From contig NZ_JAIXTC010000018.1 in the NCBI RefSeq assembly GCF_027484365.1, positions 16,286 to 80,285 on the forward strand: a DNA stretch of 64,000 bases, given 5' to 3'. The DNA comes from Brevundimonas sp. GTDB lineage: Bacteria > Pseudomonadota > Alphaproteobacteria > Caulobacterales > Caulobacteraceae. Positions 47,042-57,107 of this stretch are shown here, piece after piece. The translations under genes were made by a program, and so were the position numbers. Each line of letters starts with the position of its first letter. The first letter of the stretch is position 1. The notes under the pieces were generated by a model, which saw only the letters and a list, made by a program, of their open reading frames with translations, was not told the DNA's origin and searched no databases.

Positions 47042-47787
47042 GCCGCCTGCGGAAGGTATTTGTCGTACCCTTCCGCCTCCAGCTGCAGCGCCAATGCCGG
47101 CCCGCCCGAGGCGACGATTCGGCCGGCGGCCAGCACATGGACCCGGTCGGGTTTGATATAGTCGAGCAGCCGCTGATAGTGGGTGATCACCAGCATGGCG
47201 CGGTCGGGCGAACGCAGGGCGTTCACCCCCTCCGACACGATCCGCAGGGCGTCGATGTCGAGCCCGGAATCGGTCTCGTCGAGGATCAGCAGCGACGGCT
47301 CCAGCAGTGCCATTTGCAGGATCTCCATCCGCTTCTTCTCACCGCCGGAGAAGCCGACGTTGAGCGGCCGCTTCAGCATGTCGAAGTCCATCTTCAGCGC
47401 CTTCGAGGCTTCGCGGACCTGTTTCAGGAAGGCCGGGGCCGAGACCTCCTCCTCCCCCCGCGCGCGCTTCTGGGCGTTCAGCGCCGTGCGCACGAAGGTC
47501 AGGGCCGGAACGCCGGGGATCTCGATCGGGTACTGGAACGACAGAAAGACGCCTTTGGCCGCCCGCGCCGCCGGGTCGAGATCGAGCAGGTCCTCGTCCT
47601 TCCATTCGACGGAGCCCTCGGTCGCCTCATACCCGGGCCGTCCCGACAGGGCATAGCCCAGCGTCGACTTGCCGGCCCCGTTCGGCCCCATGATGGCGTG
47701 CACCTCGCCGGCGGGAACGTCGAGCGTCAGCCCCTTGAGGATCGGCTTGTCGCCGACGGAGACGTGGAGATTGGAGATGGAGAGCAT
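47038..47787 (-). CDS. sufC: SufC, ATPase of the Fe-S scaffold complex
   Basis: A 249-residue ABC-type ATPase: Walker A GPNGAGKST, Q-loop LSFQYPIEIPGV, signature FSGGEKKRMEILQMAL, Walker B LLILDETDSGLDIDAL and the THYQR His switch, a SufC hallmark. The start at 47787 (MLSISNLHVSVGDKPIL) fits family length and lies one base beyond the small membrane-protein gene's stop; an ATG seven codons earlier overlaps that gene. Confidence 0.95.
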   Translation of the reverse strand: MLSISNLHVSVGDKPILKGLTLDVPAGEVHAIMGPNGAGKSTLGYALSGRPGYEATEGSVEWKDEDLLDLDPAARAAKGVFLSFQYPIEIPGVPALTFVRTALNAQKRARGEEEVSAPAFLKQVREASKALKMDFDMLKRPLNVGFSGGEKKRMEILQMALLEPSLLILDETDSGLDIDALRIVSEGVNALRSPDRAMLVITHYQRLLDYIKPDRVHVLAAGRIVASGGPALALQLEAEGYDKYLPQAA

Positions 47788-47788
47788 G

Positions 47789-48096
47789 TCAGGGATATTC
47801 TTCGTCATTCAGCCGCTCGGCTTCGTCTTCGATGGCGCGAACCTCGGCGGTGTTGAAACCCGCCGCGCTCGCTTCTCTTTCAAACTTTCTCTGAACTGCG
47901 GCGCTCGCAATCCAAGTCAGGGACACGCCTGCTGCCAATGCGACCGACGGCCAGAGCCAGCCAAAATCTTGGTTGATCAGCACGACAAAGGCAGCAATCA
48001 CAACAAGGTAACCGACGATGGATGCAAGGCCCGCGACGCTTCTAGGCATGAAGCGAGCCTGCTGCACGAACGTGGCTCGTACGTCGGACCCCGAGC

Positions 48097-48100
<4 letters not shown>
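47789..48100 (-). CDS. Small membrane protein inside the suf operon (103 aa)
   Basis: A 103-residue protein with two hydrophobic helices ([21 protein letters not shown], and [22 protein letters not shown]) and a charged C-terminal helix ([31 protein letters not shown]). No family recognised. The GTG start overlaps the sufB stop (GTGA) and its stop is one base before sufC, so translation is coupled on both sides. The DNA looks less GC-rich than its neighbours. Standard suf operons go directly from sufB to sufC. Confidence 0.8.
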
Positions 48101-49563
<1,463 letters not shown>

Positions 49564-49567
49564 GATC

Positions 49568-50710
49568 TTACGCGGTTTCCTTCGCGCGGGCGGACTGGCG
49601 CGCGCGATATGTGTCGTATGCCTTGGTCCACGCCGTAGCGAAGCGTGACCAATCGTCTTGGGTGGTGCCCCATCCGCCGGAGACGCGCACGCCGCCGGTC
49701 GCCAGATCCATCCGGCCCATGGCCACGATGGCTCGGCTGGGCTTGGTCTTGCCGGACGAGCAGGCGCTGCCGGCCGAAACCATGACGCCATCGAGATCGA
49801 GCACGATCAGCTGTTGCGGGCTGTCCCAGCCGGGCACGGACAGGAACACTGTGTTGGGCAGACGCGGCGCACCCTTGCCCAGGATGGTCGCGCCGGCCGC
49901 CTCGACCGCAGCCTCGGCCGCGTCGCGCCAGGCCTGGTGCGCCCCGGCCAGCGGCAGGTCCCGCGCGGCGCAGTCGGCCGCGACGCCGAAGCCCGCGATG
50001 CCCGGCACATTCTCGGTCCCGGCGCGCAGGCCGCGCTCCTGACCGGCGCCGTGAATGATGCGAACCGCCGAGGCGCCCTCGCCCAGCACCAGGGCGCCCA
50101 CGCCCTGCGGCCCGCCCAGCTTGTGCGCTGACAGGGTCAGGCTGTCGGCGCCCAGGGCGCGCATGTCGACCGGGATCTTGCCCGCCGACTGGATGGCGTC
50201 GACGTGCAGCCAGCCCTTGGCCGCCCGCAACATCCGCGCCGCCTCGGCGATCGGCTGGATCACCCCGCTCTCGTTATTGGCGTGGTGGATGGCGACGACG
50301 GCCCGGCCGCCGGTCTGGTTCAGCAGTTGCCCCAGCTTGACCAGGTCGATGACGCCGCGGTCGTCGACCGGCAGCGGCTTGACCGGCTTGCCCGAGGCCA
50401 TGGCCGCCTCGATCACGCAGGGATGTTCCGTGGCGCAGACGATCAGTCGCTCGCACCCGGCCGCCAGGGCGCTCTGCAGCGCCTGGGCATTGGCCTCGGT
50501 GCCGCCGGATGTGAAGATGACGGCCGTAGGATCGGCGCCCACCAGTCCGGCGACCTTCGCACGCGCCGTCTCGACCCGGGCACGGGCGCGCCGCCCGGCC
50601 GCATGGACCGCCGACGGATTGCCGTTGTCGGCCAGGGCCTCGGTCATGATCGCCAGCACTTCCGGGCGAACGAGGGCCGAGGCGTTGTAGTCCAGATAGA
50701 CGCCGCTCAT
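49568..50710 (-). CDS. IscS/NifS-type cysteine desulfurase
   Basis: A 380-residue group I cysteine desulfurase, a second one in the operon beside SufS. Lys197 ([13 protein letters not shown]) binds PLP, Asp171 contacts it, TSGGTEAN is the phosphate cup and Cys317 lies in the long flexible loop [14 protein letters not shown] typical of IscS. The N-terminal [14 protein letters not shown] replaces the family's YLDYxATTP. The start overlaps the iscR stop (ATGA). It may donate sulfur to SufB or to tRNA thiolation. Confidence 0.92.
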   Translation of the reverse strand: MSGVYLDYNASALVRPEVLAIMTEALADNGNPSAVHAAGRRARARVETARAKVAGLVGADPTAVIFTSGGTEANAQALQSALAAGCERLIVCATEHPCVIEAAMASGKPVKPLPVDDRGVIDLVKLGQLLNQTGGRAVVAIHHANNESGVIQPIAEAARMLRAAKGWLHVDAIQSAGKIPVDMRALGADSLTLSAHKLGGPQGVGALVLGEGASAVRIIHGAGQERGLRAGTENVPGIAGFGVAADCAARDLPLAGAHQAWRDAAEAAVEAAGATILGKGAPRLPNTVFLSVPGWDSPQQLIVLDLDGVMVSAGSACSSGKTKPSRAIVAMGRMDLATGGVRVSGGWGTTQDDWSRFATAWTKAYDTYRARQSARAKETA

Positions 50711-51177
50711 GCCGCCACCCCGACTTCGCTCGACGCGGGCCGACGGCTGGTGCGGTTCAGGATCACGTCCTCGAGGGACACGCTCGACAGATAGCGATGG
50801 ATCTCGTCGCCGAGGTCCTCCCACAGATTGTGGGTGATGCAGCGTTCGCCGCCCAGCATACAGCCCCGCGGCGTGCCGTGGGCCGCGCAGCGCACCGCCC
50901 GGATCGGCTCATCGACCGCCAGGACGATTTCGGACACCACGGTTTCGCGGGCCGGCTTGGCCAGACGATAGCCGCCGCCCGGACCGCGCACGCTGCTCAC
51001 CAGCCCGCTCTTTCTCAGACGGGCGAACAGCTGTTCCAGATAACTCAATGAAATCTCTTGCCGCGTTGCGATCTCGGCCAGGGACACGGCGCGGCCCTCG
51101 CCGGCGTCTGACCGGCCGTGCCGGGCCAGATCGGCCATCGCCATCACGGCGTATCGTCCCTTGGTCGACAGTCGCAT
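50707..51177 (-). CDS. iscR: IscR, Rrf2-family Fe-S sensing regulator
   Basis: A 156-residue winged-helix repressor. The N-terminal MRLSTKGRYAVMAMADLA and EISLSYLEQLFARLRKSGLVSSVRGPGGGYRLA bind DNA. The [2Fe-2S] ligands appear as Cys97, Cys106, Cys113 and His116, with a slightly longer gap between the first two than in E. coli IscR. It heads the suf operon and probably represses it when Fe-S is sufficient, through the palindrome at 51258-51272. Confidence 0.93.
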   Translation of the reverse strand: MRLSTKGRYAVMAMADLARHGRSDAGEGRAVSLAEIATRQEISLSYLEQLFARLRKSGLVSSVRGPGGGYRLAKPARETVVSEIVLAVDEPIRAVRCAAHGTPRGCMLGGERCITHNLWEDLGDEIHRYLSSVSLEDVILNRTSRRPASSEVGVAA

Positions 51178-51257
51178 CGCCCATCCTCAAAAATCGCGCG
51201 CTTTTCAGGGGTCTTGTGCTATGACCCGCCGCTTCGCGAGGCGGCCGAACGCAGACG

Positions 51258-51287
51258 GGACTTAGAAAGTCCTACCCCTGTGGTCAA
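51258..51287 (-). promoter_or_regulatory. iscR-suf promoter with overlapping IscR-like operator
   Basis: On the minus strand TTGACC (51287-51282) is followed after 17 bases by TAAGTC (51264-51259). A perfect dyad GGACTT-AGA-AAGTCC (51258-51272) covers that -10. Its GACT-N5-AGTC core resembles the IscR type 1 site. Binding would block transcription, fitting autorepression. The leader to the iscR ATG is about 75 bases. Confidence 0.6.
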
Positions 51288-51335
51288 GTATTCGGCGGGC
51301 CCGAAACGACAGAATTGAACGGATTCCAGAGCCCC

Positions 51336-51986
51336 ATGCCTGAAGTCATCCTGCCCGGCGCCTCCGGCCGCATCGAAGGCCGCTACTCCCCCGGCAAGCG
51401 CGCCAATGCGCCCATCGCCCTGATCCTGCACCCGCACCCCAAGGCGGGCGGGCATATGAACAACCCGGTGACGGTCACCCTCTACCAGCTGTTCCAGAAG
51501 CGCGGCTTTGCCACCCTGCGCTACAATTCGCGCGGCGTCGGCAAGTCCCAGGGCGAGTTCGACTCAGGCATCGGCGAGCTGGCCGACGCGGCCACGGCCC
51601 TGGACTGGCTGCAGTCGAACAACCCTGCCGCCACCCAGACCTGGGTCGGCGGCTATCAGTTCGGCGCCTATATCGGCATGCAGCTGCTGATGCGTCGCCC
51701 GGAGACCGACGGCTTCATCTCGGTTTCGCCGCCGTCGAACATGTACGACTTCAGCTTCCTGGCCCCCTGCCCGGCCTCGGGCCTCTTCCTGCACGGGACG
51801 GCCGACACCATCGTGCCGCCGGTCGAGGTCGAGCGCGTGGTCAACAAGCTGCGCACCCAGAAGGGCATCGTCATCGACTATGAGCTGGAAGACGGCGCGA
51901 GCCACTTCTGGCAGGACCATATCGACGCCGTCGACCGCCGCGTGGGCCTGTATCTGGACAAGCGGCTGGAAGAAAAGCCGGCCTAA
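51336..51986 (+). CDS. Alpha/beta hydrolase-fold protein lacking the nucleophile serine
   Basis: A 216-residue protein of the alpha/beta hydrolase fold (HPHPKAGGHMNNPVTVTLYQLFQKRGFATLRYNSRGVGKSQGEF is the family start; LHGTADTIVPP holds the acid Asp157; ASHFWQ holds His190). The nucleophile elbow, normally GYSFG, reads GYQFG, so Gln108 replaces the serine and hydrolysis by the usual route is not possible. It may bind a ligand or partner instead. The ATG at 51336 is preferred to a TTG at 51315. It is divergent from iscR. Confidence 0.88.
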   Translation: MPEVILPGASGRIEGRYSPGKRANAPIALILHPHPKAGGHMNNPVTVTLYQLFQKRGFATLRYNSRGVGKSQGEFDSGIGELADAATALDWLQSNNPAATQTWVGGYQFGAYIGMQLLMRRPETDGFISVSPPSNMYDFSFLAPCPASGLFLHGTADTIVPPVEVERVVNKLRTQKGIVIDYELEDGASHFWQDHIDAVDRRVGLYLDKRLEEKPA

Positions 51987-53182
51987 TAGATCAGGAACGG
52001 CCTGCGCGCCTCGATCCAGGCCGCTTCGTCAGGTACGGCGATCGCATCCAGATCGGCCGCGGTCGCGCTCGCGTCATCGACCCACTCCCGCAGAGATGGC
52101 CCACCGTTGATCACGTCGATCGGCAGCTTGCCGAAGGCGTATTCGTACGGGAAGTCGCGCCACAGGTCGTAGTCCGGATAAAGCCGCCGGATCGCCTTGA
52201 AGCCCAGGGCCTGGACCCGCCAGGGCCGGAAGGCGGCGTGGTCGTAGTGCGGGCCCTCCACGTGGATCTGCACGCCTGAGCACAGCCGGCCGACATGTTT
52301 GTGGAAGGTCGGCTCGAACCACATGTCACGCAGGACGCAACCCTTCACCCACTCCGGGGCGAAAACCTGCATTCCGGCGATCACGGCGCGGGCGTCGATG
52401 TCGGGTGCCCCGAACAGCTCCAGCGGGCGTGTCGTGCCCCGCCCTTCCGACAGGGTCGCGCCCTCGACCATCACCGTGCCCGGATAGGCGCGCGCCATCG
52501 ACAGGTTGGGCGCATTGGGGCTGGGGTTGATCCAGGCCCGTTCCCCCAGCGGCCAGCCGAACCCCGGCCCCGCCTCCGGGTCATAGCCCTGCATCTCGAT
52601 CACCCGATAGTCGACCTTCAGCCTGAAGTGGTCGATGAACCAGTGGCCCAGCTCGCCCAGGGTCATGCCGTGCCGCATCGGCATCGGCCCGGCCCCGACG
52701 AAGCTCTCCCAGCCCGAGACCAGGGTCGTGCCCTCGACGGGCCGCCCGGCGGGATTGGGCCGATCCAGCACCCAGACCTCCTTCCCGTGTTCGGCCGCGG
52801 CTTCCAGCACGTAGAGCAGGGTCGTGATGAAGGTGTAGATGCGGCAGCCCAGGTCCTGCAGGTCGATCAGCACCACGTCGAACGTGCCCATCATCTCGGA
52901 CGTGGGCCGGCGCACCTCGCCATACAGGCTGAAGACGGGGAAGCCGTGGACCGGATCGGTCTCGTCCGGGCTCTCCATCATATTGTCCTGCAGGTCACCC
53001 TTCATCCCGTGCTGGGGGCCGAAGGCGGCGCTTATGTTGACGCCTGCTGCGATCAGGGCGTCGATCGAATGGGTCAGGTCGGCCGACACCGAGGCCGGAT
53101 GGGCCACCAGGGCCACCCGCCGCCCCTTCAGCGCGGCCTGAAGCTCGGGCTCGGAGAGCAGACGGTCGATGCCGAATTTCAT
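51983..53182 (-). CDS. NamZ-type (DUF1343) exo-muramidase
   Basis: A 399-residue protein of the DUF1343 family, whose characterised member NamZ removes N-acetylmuramic acid from peptidoglycan ends. Conserved segments are RRVALVAHPASVSAD, FGPQHGMKGD, VVLIDLQDLGCRIYTFITTL, LDRPNPAGRPVEG, GPMPMRHGMTLGELG, and SPNAPNLSMARAYPGTVMVEGATLSEGRGTTRPLELFGAP. No signal peptide is visible. It overlaps the DOMON-like gene upstream (ATGA). Confidence 0.9.
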   Translation of the reverse strand: MKFGIDRLLSEPELQAALKGRRVALVAHPASVSADLTHSIDALIAAGVNISAAFGPQHGMKGDLQDNMMESPDETDPVHGFPVFSLYGEVRRPTSEMMGTFDVVLIDLQDLGCRIYTFITTLLYVLEAAAEHGKEVWVLDRPNPAGRPVEGTTLVSGWESFVGAGPMPMRHGMTLGELGHWFIDHFRLKVDYRVIEMQGYDPEAGPGFGWPLGERAWINPSPNAPNLSMARAYPGTVMVEGATLSEGRGTTRPLELFGAPDIDARAVIAGMQVFAPEWVKGCVLRDMWFEPTFHKHVGRLCSGVQIHVEGPHYDHAAFRPWRVQALGFKAIRRLYPDYDLWRDFPYEYAFGKLPIDVINGGPSLREWVDDASATAADLDAIAVPDEAAWIEARRPFLIY

Positions 53183-53826
53183 GGGTTCTCCGGTGTCGAC
53201 ATGGGAATTGCGAACGAATCTGGATGATGGAAGTCGGGCTTATCTGACGGATGCGCCAAGGCCCAATAGGTCTTCTTGCCATCGACGTCTTCGATCACGG
53301 CGGAAAAACCAAGGCCAGCCGTCGCCATCCAGCCCTGCCAGTACACCGAGGCGCGCAACTTCAACTCGCCATCAGAACGCTCGAAAGCGTGCACCTGAAC
53401 GCTGGCCTCTTTGAGAGGGCGCATGCCGTCTCTGTAGCCATCAAAGAAGTAGGCCGCCCACTCATTTGACGGTGACAAATTGAACTCCGCGTAGCAGCCG
53501 TCAGGCCTCGCCGCGAAAACCTCCAGGCAGGTGTGTTGCCAAAGGCCGTCGGCTCGCCCGACCGGCGTAGGCGCAGGCATCCACCTCCAAGGCAATGGCA
53601 GCCGTAGAAGCGATTTGGGGATCAGAAACAAGCCGAGCCGCCACTGATCGCGTGCCTTCGCACGAGCGACCGATGCCGACGGTGCGTGAATGGCTATGCG
53701 GTCGGTGTCGCCGAACAGGCGGAAGGTGACAAGCGCCGATGGTCGGCCCTCGAAGTCGAACTCTACCTCGATCCGCTCGATCGGGCTGGACGCACTGTCG
53801 GGGTACGGGATCAGCGTGGCGCGCAT
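53179..53826 (-). CDS. DOMON-like domain protein
   Basis: A 215-residue protein matching the cytosolic DOMON-like family: RADGLWQHTCLEVFAARPDGCYAEFNLSPSNEWAAYFFDGYRDGM and LGFSAVIEDVDGKKTYWALAHPSDKPDFHHPDSF. An extra stretch of about 30 residues (KARDQWRLGLFLIPKSLLRLPLPWRWMPAP) lies between the first strands and RADGLW and is not usual. Its ligand is unknown. Start ATG 53826; the tyrS promoter is only about 20 bases away on the other strand. Confidence 0.82.
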   Translation of the reverse strand: MRATLIPYPDSASSPIERIEVEFDFEGRPSALVTFRLFGDTDRIAIHAPSASVARAKARDQWRLGLFLIPKSLLRLPLPWRWMPAPTPVGRADGLWQHTCLEVFAARPDGCYAEFNLSPSNEWAAYFFDGYRDGMRPLKEASVQVHAFERSDGELKLRASVYWQGWMATAGLGFSAVIEDVDGKKTYWALAHPSDKPDFHHPDSFAIPMSTPENP

Positions 53827-53846
53827 CCTGAACCGATAGCGGCTGG

Positions 53847-53875
53847 TTGACGCCGGTCAACGCCCGGCGCTACGA
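53847..53875 (+). promoter_or_regulatory. Putative tyrS promoter with leaderless leader-ORF start
   Basis: TTGACG (53847-53852), then 17 bases, then CTACGA (53870-53875, in GCTACGAAC, close to the Caulobacter -10 consensus). The start point would be about 53882, right at the ATG of the short frame 53883. A dyad GTTGAC-GCCG-GTCAAC (53846-53861) covers the -35. Inferred by eye. Confidence 0.5.
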
Positions 53876-53882
53876 ACGGCCC

Positions 53883-53933
53883 ATGTTCGCCACCCGCGCC
53901 CTGCCCGGCCTGTATTACCGCCTCTCGACCTGA
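53883..53933 (+). CDS. Possible Tyr-Tyr leader peptide before tyrS
   Basis: A 16-codon frame, [16 protein letters not shown], with tandem tyrosine codons TAT TAC at 53913-53918 and TGA at 53931. It has no ribosome-binding site but would begin at or near the first base of a transcript from the promoter above, as leaderless Caulobacter mRNAs do. It is followed by alternative hairpins and then tyrS. Such a small frame may be chance; the tandem Tyr codons before the tyrosyl-tRNA synthetase are what draws attention. Confidence 0.3.
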   Translation: MFATRALPGLYYRLST

Positions 53934-53953
53934 TCGAGCGGCCGCGAACCCCT

Positions 53954-54012
53954 GCGCCGCATTTTGCCGGCGCGACACCCGAGACAGAGCGCCGGCCTCC
54001 CTGCTAACGGAG
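53954..54012 (+). promoter_or_regulatory. Mutually exclusive hairpins in the tyrS leader
   Basis: Stem A pairs GCGCCG (53954-53959) with CGGCGC (53968-53973). Stem B pairs GCCGGCGC (53966-53973) with GCGCCGGC (53989-53996), an 8-bp stem that uses the same bases, so only one can form. Next to stem B, CTCC (53997-54000) can pair with the tyrS Shine-Dalgarno GGAG (54009-54012). No T run follows stem B, so control of translation or Rho access is likelier than intrinsic termination. Confidence 0.45.
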
Positions 54013-54018
54013 CCGACC

Positions 54019-55287
54019 ATGCCCAATTCTTCTGAAGACCCCATCTTCCAGTCCGACTTCCTGCAGACGCTTCAGGCGCGCGGATACATCCATCAGATCA
54101 CCCATCCGGCCGAGCTGGATGCGGCGGCGAAGGCCGGGGTCGTCTCCGGCTACATCGGCTTCGACGCCACGGCGCCGTCGCTGCATGTCGGCAGCCTGAT
54201 CCAGATCATGATGCTGCGCCGGTTGCAGCATGCCGGCGGCCGGCCCGTCGTCATCATGGGCGGCGGCACCACCAAGGTGGGCGACCCGACGGGCAAGGAC
54301 GCCTCGCGCCCGCAACTGACCGATGCGACGATCCAGTCGAACATCGCCTCCATCAGGACCGTGTTCGAGAAATTCCTGACCTTCGGCGACAGGCCCACCG
54401 ACGCTGTCATGATCGACAACGACCAGTGGCTGTCGAAATACGGCTACATCGAATTCCTGCGCGACTACGGGACCCATTTCACGGTCAACCGGATGCTGGC
54501 GTTCGACTCGGTCAAGCTGCGACTCGAGCGCGAGCAGCCGATGACCTTCCTCGAGTTCAACTACATGCTGATGCAGTCGGTGGACTTCCTGGAGCTGAAC
54601 CGCCGCCAGAACGTCACCCTGCAGATGGGCGGGTCGGACCAGTGGGGCAATATCGTCTCGGGCGTCGACCTGGTGCGCCGCGTGGACCAGAAGGCCGCCT
54701 TCGGCCTGACCACGCCGCTCCTGACCACGGCCTCGGGCGGCAAGATGGGCAAGACGGCCCAGGGCGCCGTCTGGCTCAACGCCGAACAGCTGAGCCCCTA
54801 TGACTACTGGCAGTTCTGGCGGAATGCCGAGGACGCGGACGTCGGACGCTTCATGCGTCTGTTCACCGACATGCCGCTGGACGAGATCGCCCGCTTCGAG
54901 GCGCTGGAAGGCGCAGCGATCAACGACGCCAAGAAGGCGCTGGCCGATGCCGCCACGACGATGCTGCACGGTGCGGACGCCGCCACCACGGCTCGCGCGG
55001 CGGCGGAAGGCGCGTTCGAACAGGGCACGCTGTCCGCTGACCTGCCGACCGTCGAACTGCCCTCGGCCGAAGTCATCGGCGCCATGCTGGCCGCCGTCGC
55101 CACCCGCGCGGGGCTGACCGCCTCCAATGGCGAGGCCCGTCGTCTGGCCCAGGGCGGGGGCCTGCGACTGAATGACGAGGCGATCGCCGACGGCGCACGC
55201 CTTATCGAGGCCTCGGACGTCAATGCCGACGGCGTCCTGAAACTGGCGGCCGGCAAGAAGAAGTTGCTGCTCGTTCGCCCCGTCTGA
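54019..55287 (+). CDS. tyrS: Tyrosyl-tRNA synthetase
   Basis: A 422-residue class I synthetase charging tRNA-Tyr. The HIGH motif is HVGS (56-59) in [14 protein letters not shown], the tyrosine pocket includes [30 protein letters not shown], and the KMSKS loop is KMGKT near 238. A C-terminal S4 RNA-binding domain ([22 protein letters not shown]) follows. ATG 54019 follows CGGAG. It is followed 14 bases later by bcp. Confidence 0.96.
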   Translation: MPNSSEDPIFQSDFLQTLQARGYIHQITHPAELDAAAKAGVVSGYIGFDATAPSLHVGSLIQIMMLRRLQHAGGRPVVIMGGGTTKVGDPTGKDASRPQLTDATIQSNIASIRTVFEKFLTFGDRPTDAVMIDNDQWLSKYGYIEFLRDYGTHFTVNRMLAFDSVKLRLEREQPMTFLEFNYMLMQSVDFLELNRRQNVTLQMGGSDQWGNIVSGVDLVRRVDQKAAFGLTTPLLTTASGGKMGKTAQGAVWLNAEQLSPYDYWQFWRNAEDADVGRFMRLFTDMPLDEIARFEALEGAAINDAKKALADAATTMLHGADAATTARAAAEGAFEQGTLSADLPTVELPSAEVIGAMLAAVATRAGLTASNGEARRLAQGGGLRLNDEAIADGARLIEASDVNADGVLKLAAGKKKLLLVRPV

Positions 55288-55301
55288 CGGAGAAGAGACC
55301 C

Positions 55302-55757
55302 ATGACCGAAATCACCGAGGGCTCCAAAGCCCCAGCCTTCGACATGCCCGCCGACGGGGGCGGACGCGCGACGCTGTCCGGTCCCACGGTCCTGTATTTC
55401 TACCCCAAGGCCGACACGCCGGGCTGCACCAATGAGGCGAAGGACTTCTCTGAACACGCTGACGCCTTCGCCGCCGCCGGCGTGACCGTCATCGGCGTCT
55501 CGAAGGACCCGGTGAAGAAGCTCGACCGCTTCAAAGCCAAATACGATCTGAAGGTCACCCTGGCCTCCGACGAGGAGACGGGCGTCACCGAGGCCTACGG
55601 CGTCTGGGTTGAGAAGAGCATGTACGGCAAGACCTACATGGGCATCGAGCGGGCCACCTTCCTGATCGACGGCGCTGGCGTGGTCCGCAAGGTCTGGCGT
55701 CAGGTCCGTGTCAAGGGCCACGCCGAGGCGGTTCTGGCGGCGGTCAAAGAGGTTTGA
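55302..55757 (+). CDS. bcp: Bcp-type thiol peroxidase (peroxiredoxin)
   Basis: A 151-residue peroxiredoxin that reduces hydroperoxides. The peroxidatic Cys42 is in YPKADTPGCTNEA. The second cysteine that many Bcp proteins have five residues later (CxxxxC) is Lys47 here, so it should act as a 1-Cys enzyme or use another thiol. MYGKTYMGIERATFLID is typical. It follows tyrS by 14 bases and ends before a hairpin. Confidence 0.94.
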   Translation: MTEITEGSKAPAFDMPADGGGRATLSGPTVLYFYPKADTPGCTNEAKDFSEHADAFAAAGVTVIGVSKDPVKKLDRFKAKYDLKVTLASDEETGVTEAYGVWVEKSMYGKTYMGIERATFLIDGAGVVRKVWRQVRVKGHAEAVLAAVKEV

Positions 55758-55768
55758 TCCGCCTGCGG

Positions 55769-55796
55769 ACGGCCCGGCGAAGTCTAGCCGGGCCGT
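55769..55796 (+). terminator. Terminator-like hairpin after bcp
   Basis: ACGGCCCGGC (55769-55778) and GCCGGGCCGT (55787-55796) form a 10-bp stem with an 8-base loop, 11 bases after the bcp stop. Only a short T run follows. Confidence 0.65.
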
Positions 55797-55955
55797 TCGA
55801 CAGTCTAGCGGAATACGCCCCTCACGCGAATCTGGGCCTGCATAGATTCGTTTTCGCCGCCTGAGACGGGCAACGTGGTTAACATTGCGTGAACGGTATT
55901 GCCGTCAGGCAACACTTCACGGATAACGCTTCCCGGAACGTGGGGGCGTGTTCGA

Positions 55956-57107
55956 ATGCATGAAGATAAGGGTGTAGTCCGGCCCTCTCTGGTCGAGCGA
56001 TGGTTTCCCGAGCGGCATGTCTTTCTGCGCTCGAATCCGGATGACATCCGCGGCTATGTCCTGACCAGCGGCAAACAGATGATGATGGCGAGCGTCGCCG
56101 TCGCAGCCGCCGCCTGGACCCTGGTCGCCTCGGGCGGCTTCATCTTCGACATGGTCGCCCGCTCGCGGGCAGATGCCGAGGTCGTTCAGGCCCGGGCCGC
56201 CTCCGAGCGACTGAATGCCGACCTCCAGGCCCGCCTCGAAACGGCCGTCGTCCGCATGTCCGCCACGACGGGCGGGCTCGACGAGATGGCCCGTATGGTC
56301 GAGCGGCGGCACGCGGCCCTGACGAATGTCATGGGCATGTTCCACGGCGTCGACGGGGCCGAGGCCGCCCTCGCGCCCGCCCCGGCCCTCAGCGCCGCCG
56401 AAGCCCGTCCGGTCCAGCGCATCGTCGCGGTTCGGATGGACCAGGAGCGGCTGATCGAACGCGCCGGCGACTTCGCCCAGACCCGCGCCGAGCGTCTGCG
56501 CCTGGCCTTCCGCCTCGCCGGCCTCAACCCGGCCGCCTATGGCGCCGCCTCCGGATCCGCCCTCGGCGGACCTCTGGTCGAGGCCCGCGATCCCAAGGCC
56601 CTGGCCACCATCCTGGATGTGGACGAGCCCTTCGCGGTCCGCATCCGCCACGCCGCCGACCATCTGTCGGAGATGCGCAACCTTTCCGACGCCGCCGAAC
56701 ACCTGCCGTTCGACCGCCCGACCCAGGCTCGCACCACCTCGGGTTTCGGCGTTCGGTTCGACCCGTTCAACGGGCGTCCGGCGGTCCATCAGGGACAGGA
56801 TTTCGCCGCCCCCCTGAACACGCCGATCTATGCCACCGCTCCCGGAATCGTGTCTTTCGCCGGTGTGCGTTCAGGGTATGGCAACACCGTTGAGATAGAC
56901 CACGGGCGCGGCTTCAAGACCCGCTTCGCCCATCTGAACGCCATGGCCGTCCAGCCTGGCCAGCGTATCGCGCTGGGCCAGAGGATCGGCGCCATGGGCA
57001 CCACAGGACGCTCCACCGGCGTTCACCTGCACTATGAAGTGTGGATGGACGGCCGCCCCCAGAACCCCGCCCGCTTCTTCCGAGCAGGAGACCAGATTGT
57101 TCAATAA
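55956..57107 (+). CDS. Membrane-anchored M23 (LytM) peptidase
   Basis: A 383-residue bitopic protein: a cytoplasmic stretch of about 40 residues, one membrane helix (42-65), a periplasmic coiled coil (about 66-130) and a C-terminal LytM domain. Zinc ligands are present: HQGQD (HxGxD-type, in VHQGQDFAAP) and HLHYE (HxH), so it should be an active endopeptidase cutting peptidoglycan cross-links. The ATG at 55956 is the best of several starts. It overlaps the bactofilin gene; this layout matches the bactofilin-LmdC pair of Hyphomonas. Confidence 0.9.
   Translation: MHEDKGVVRPSLVERWFPERHVFLRSNPDDIRGYVLTSGKQMMMASVAVAAAAWTLVASGGFIFDMVARSRADAEVVQARAASERLNADLQARLETAVVRMSATTGGLDEMARMVERRHAALTNVMGMFHGVDGAEAALAPAPALSAAEARPVQRIVAVRMDQERLIERAGDFAQTRAERLRLAFRLAGLNPAAYGAASGSALGGPLVEARDPKALATILDVDEPFAVRIRHAADHLSEMRNLSDAAEHLPFDRPTQARTTSGFGVRFDPFNGRPAVHQGQDFAAPLNTPIYATAPGIVSFAGVRSGYGNTVEIDHGRGFKTRFAHLNAMAVQPGQRIALGQRIGAMGTTGRSTGVHLHYEVWMDGRPQNPARFFRAGDQIVQ

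Noticed and set aside
55805..55955. Minus-strand frame of about 80 codons overlapping the M23 gene start
   Set aside because: Arg/Ser-rich composition typical of a shadow frame, no ribosome-binding site and no domain.
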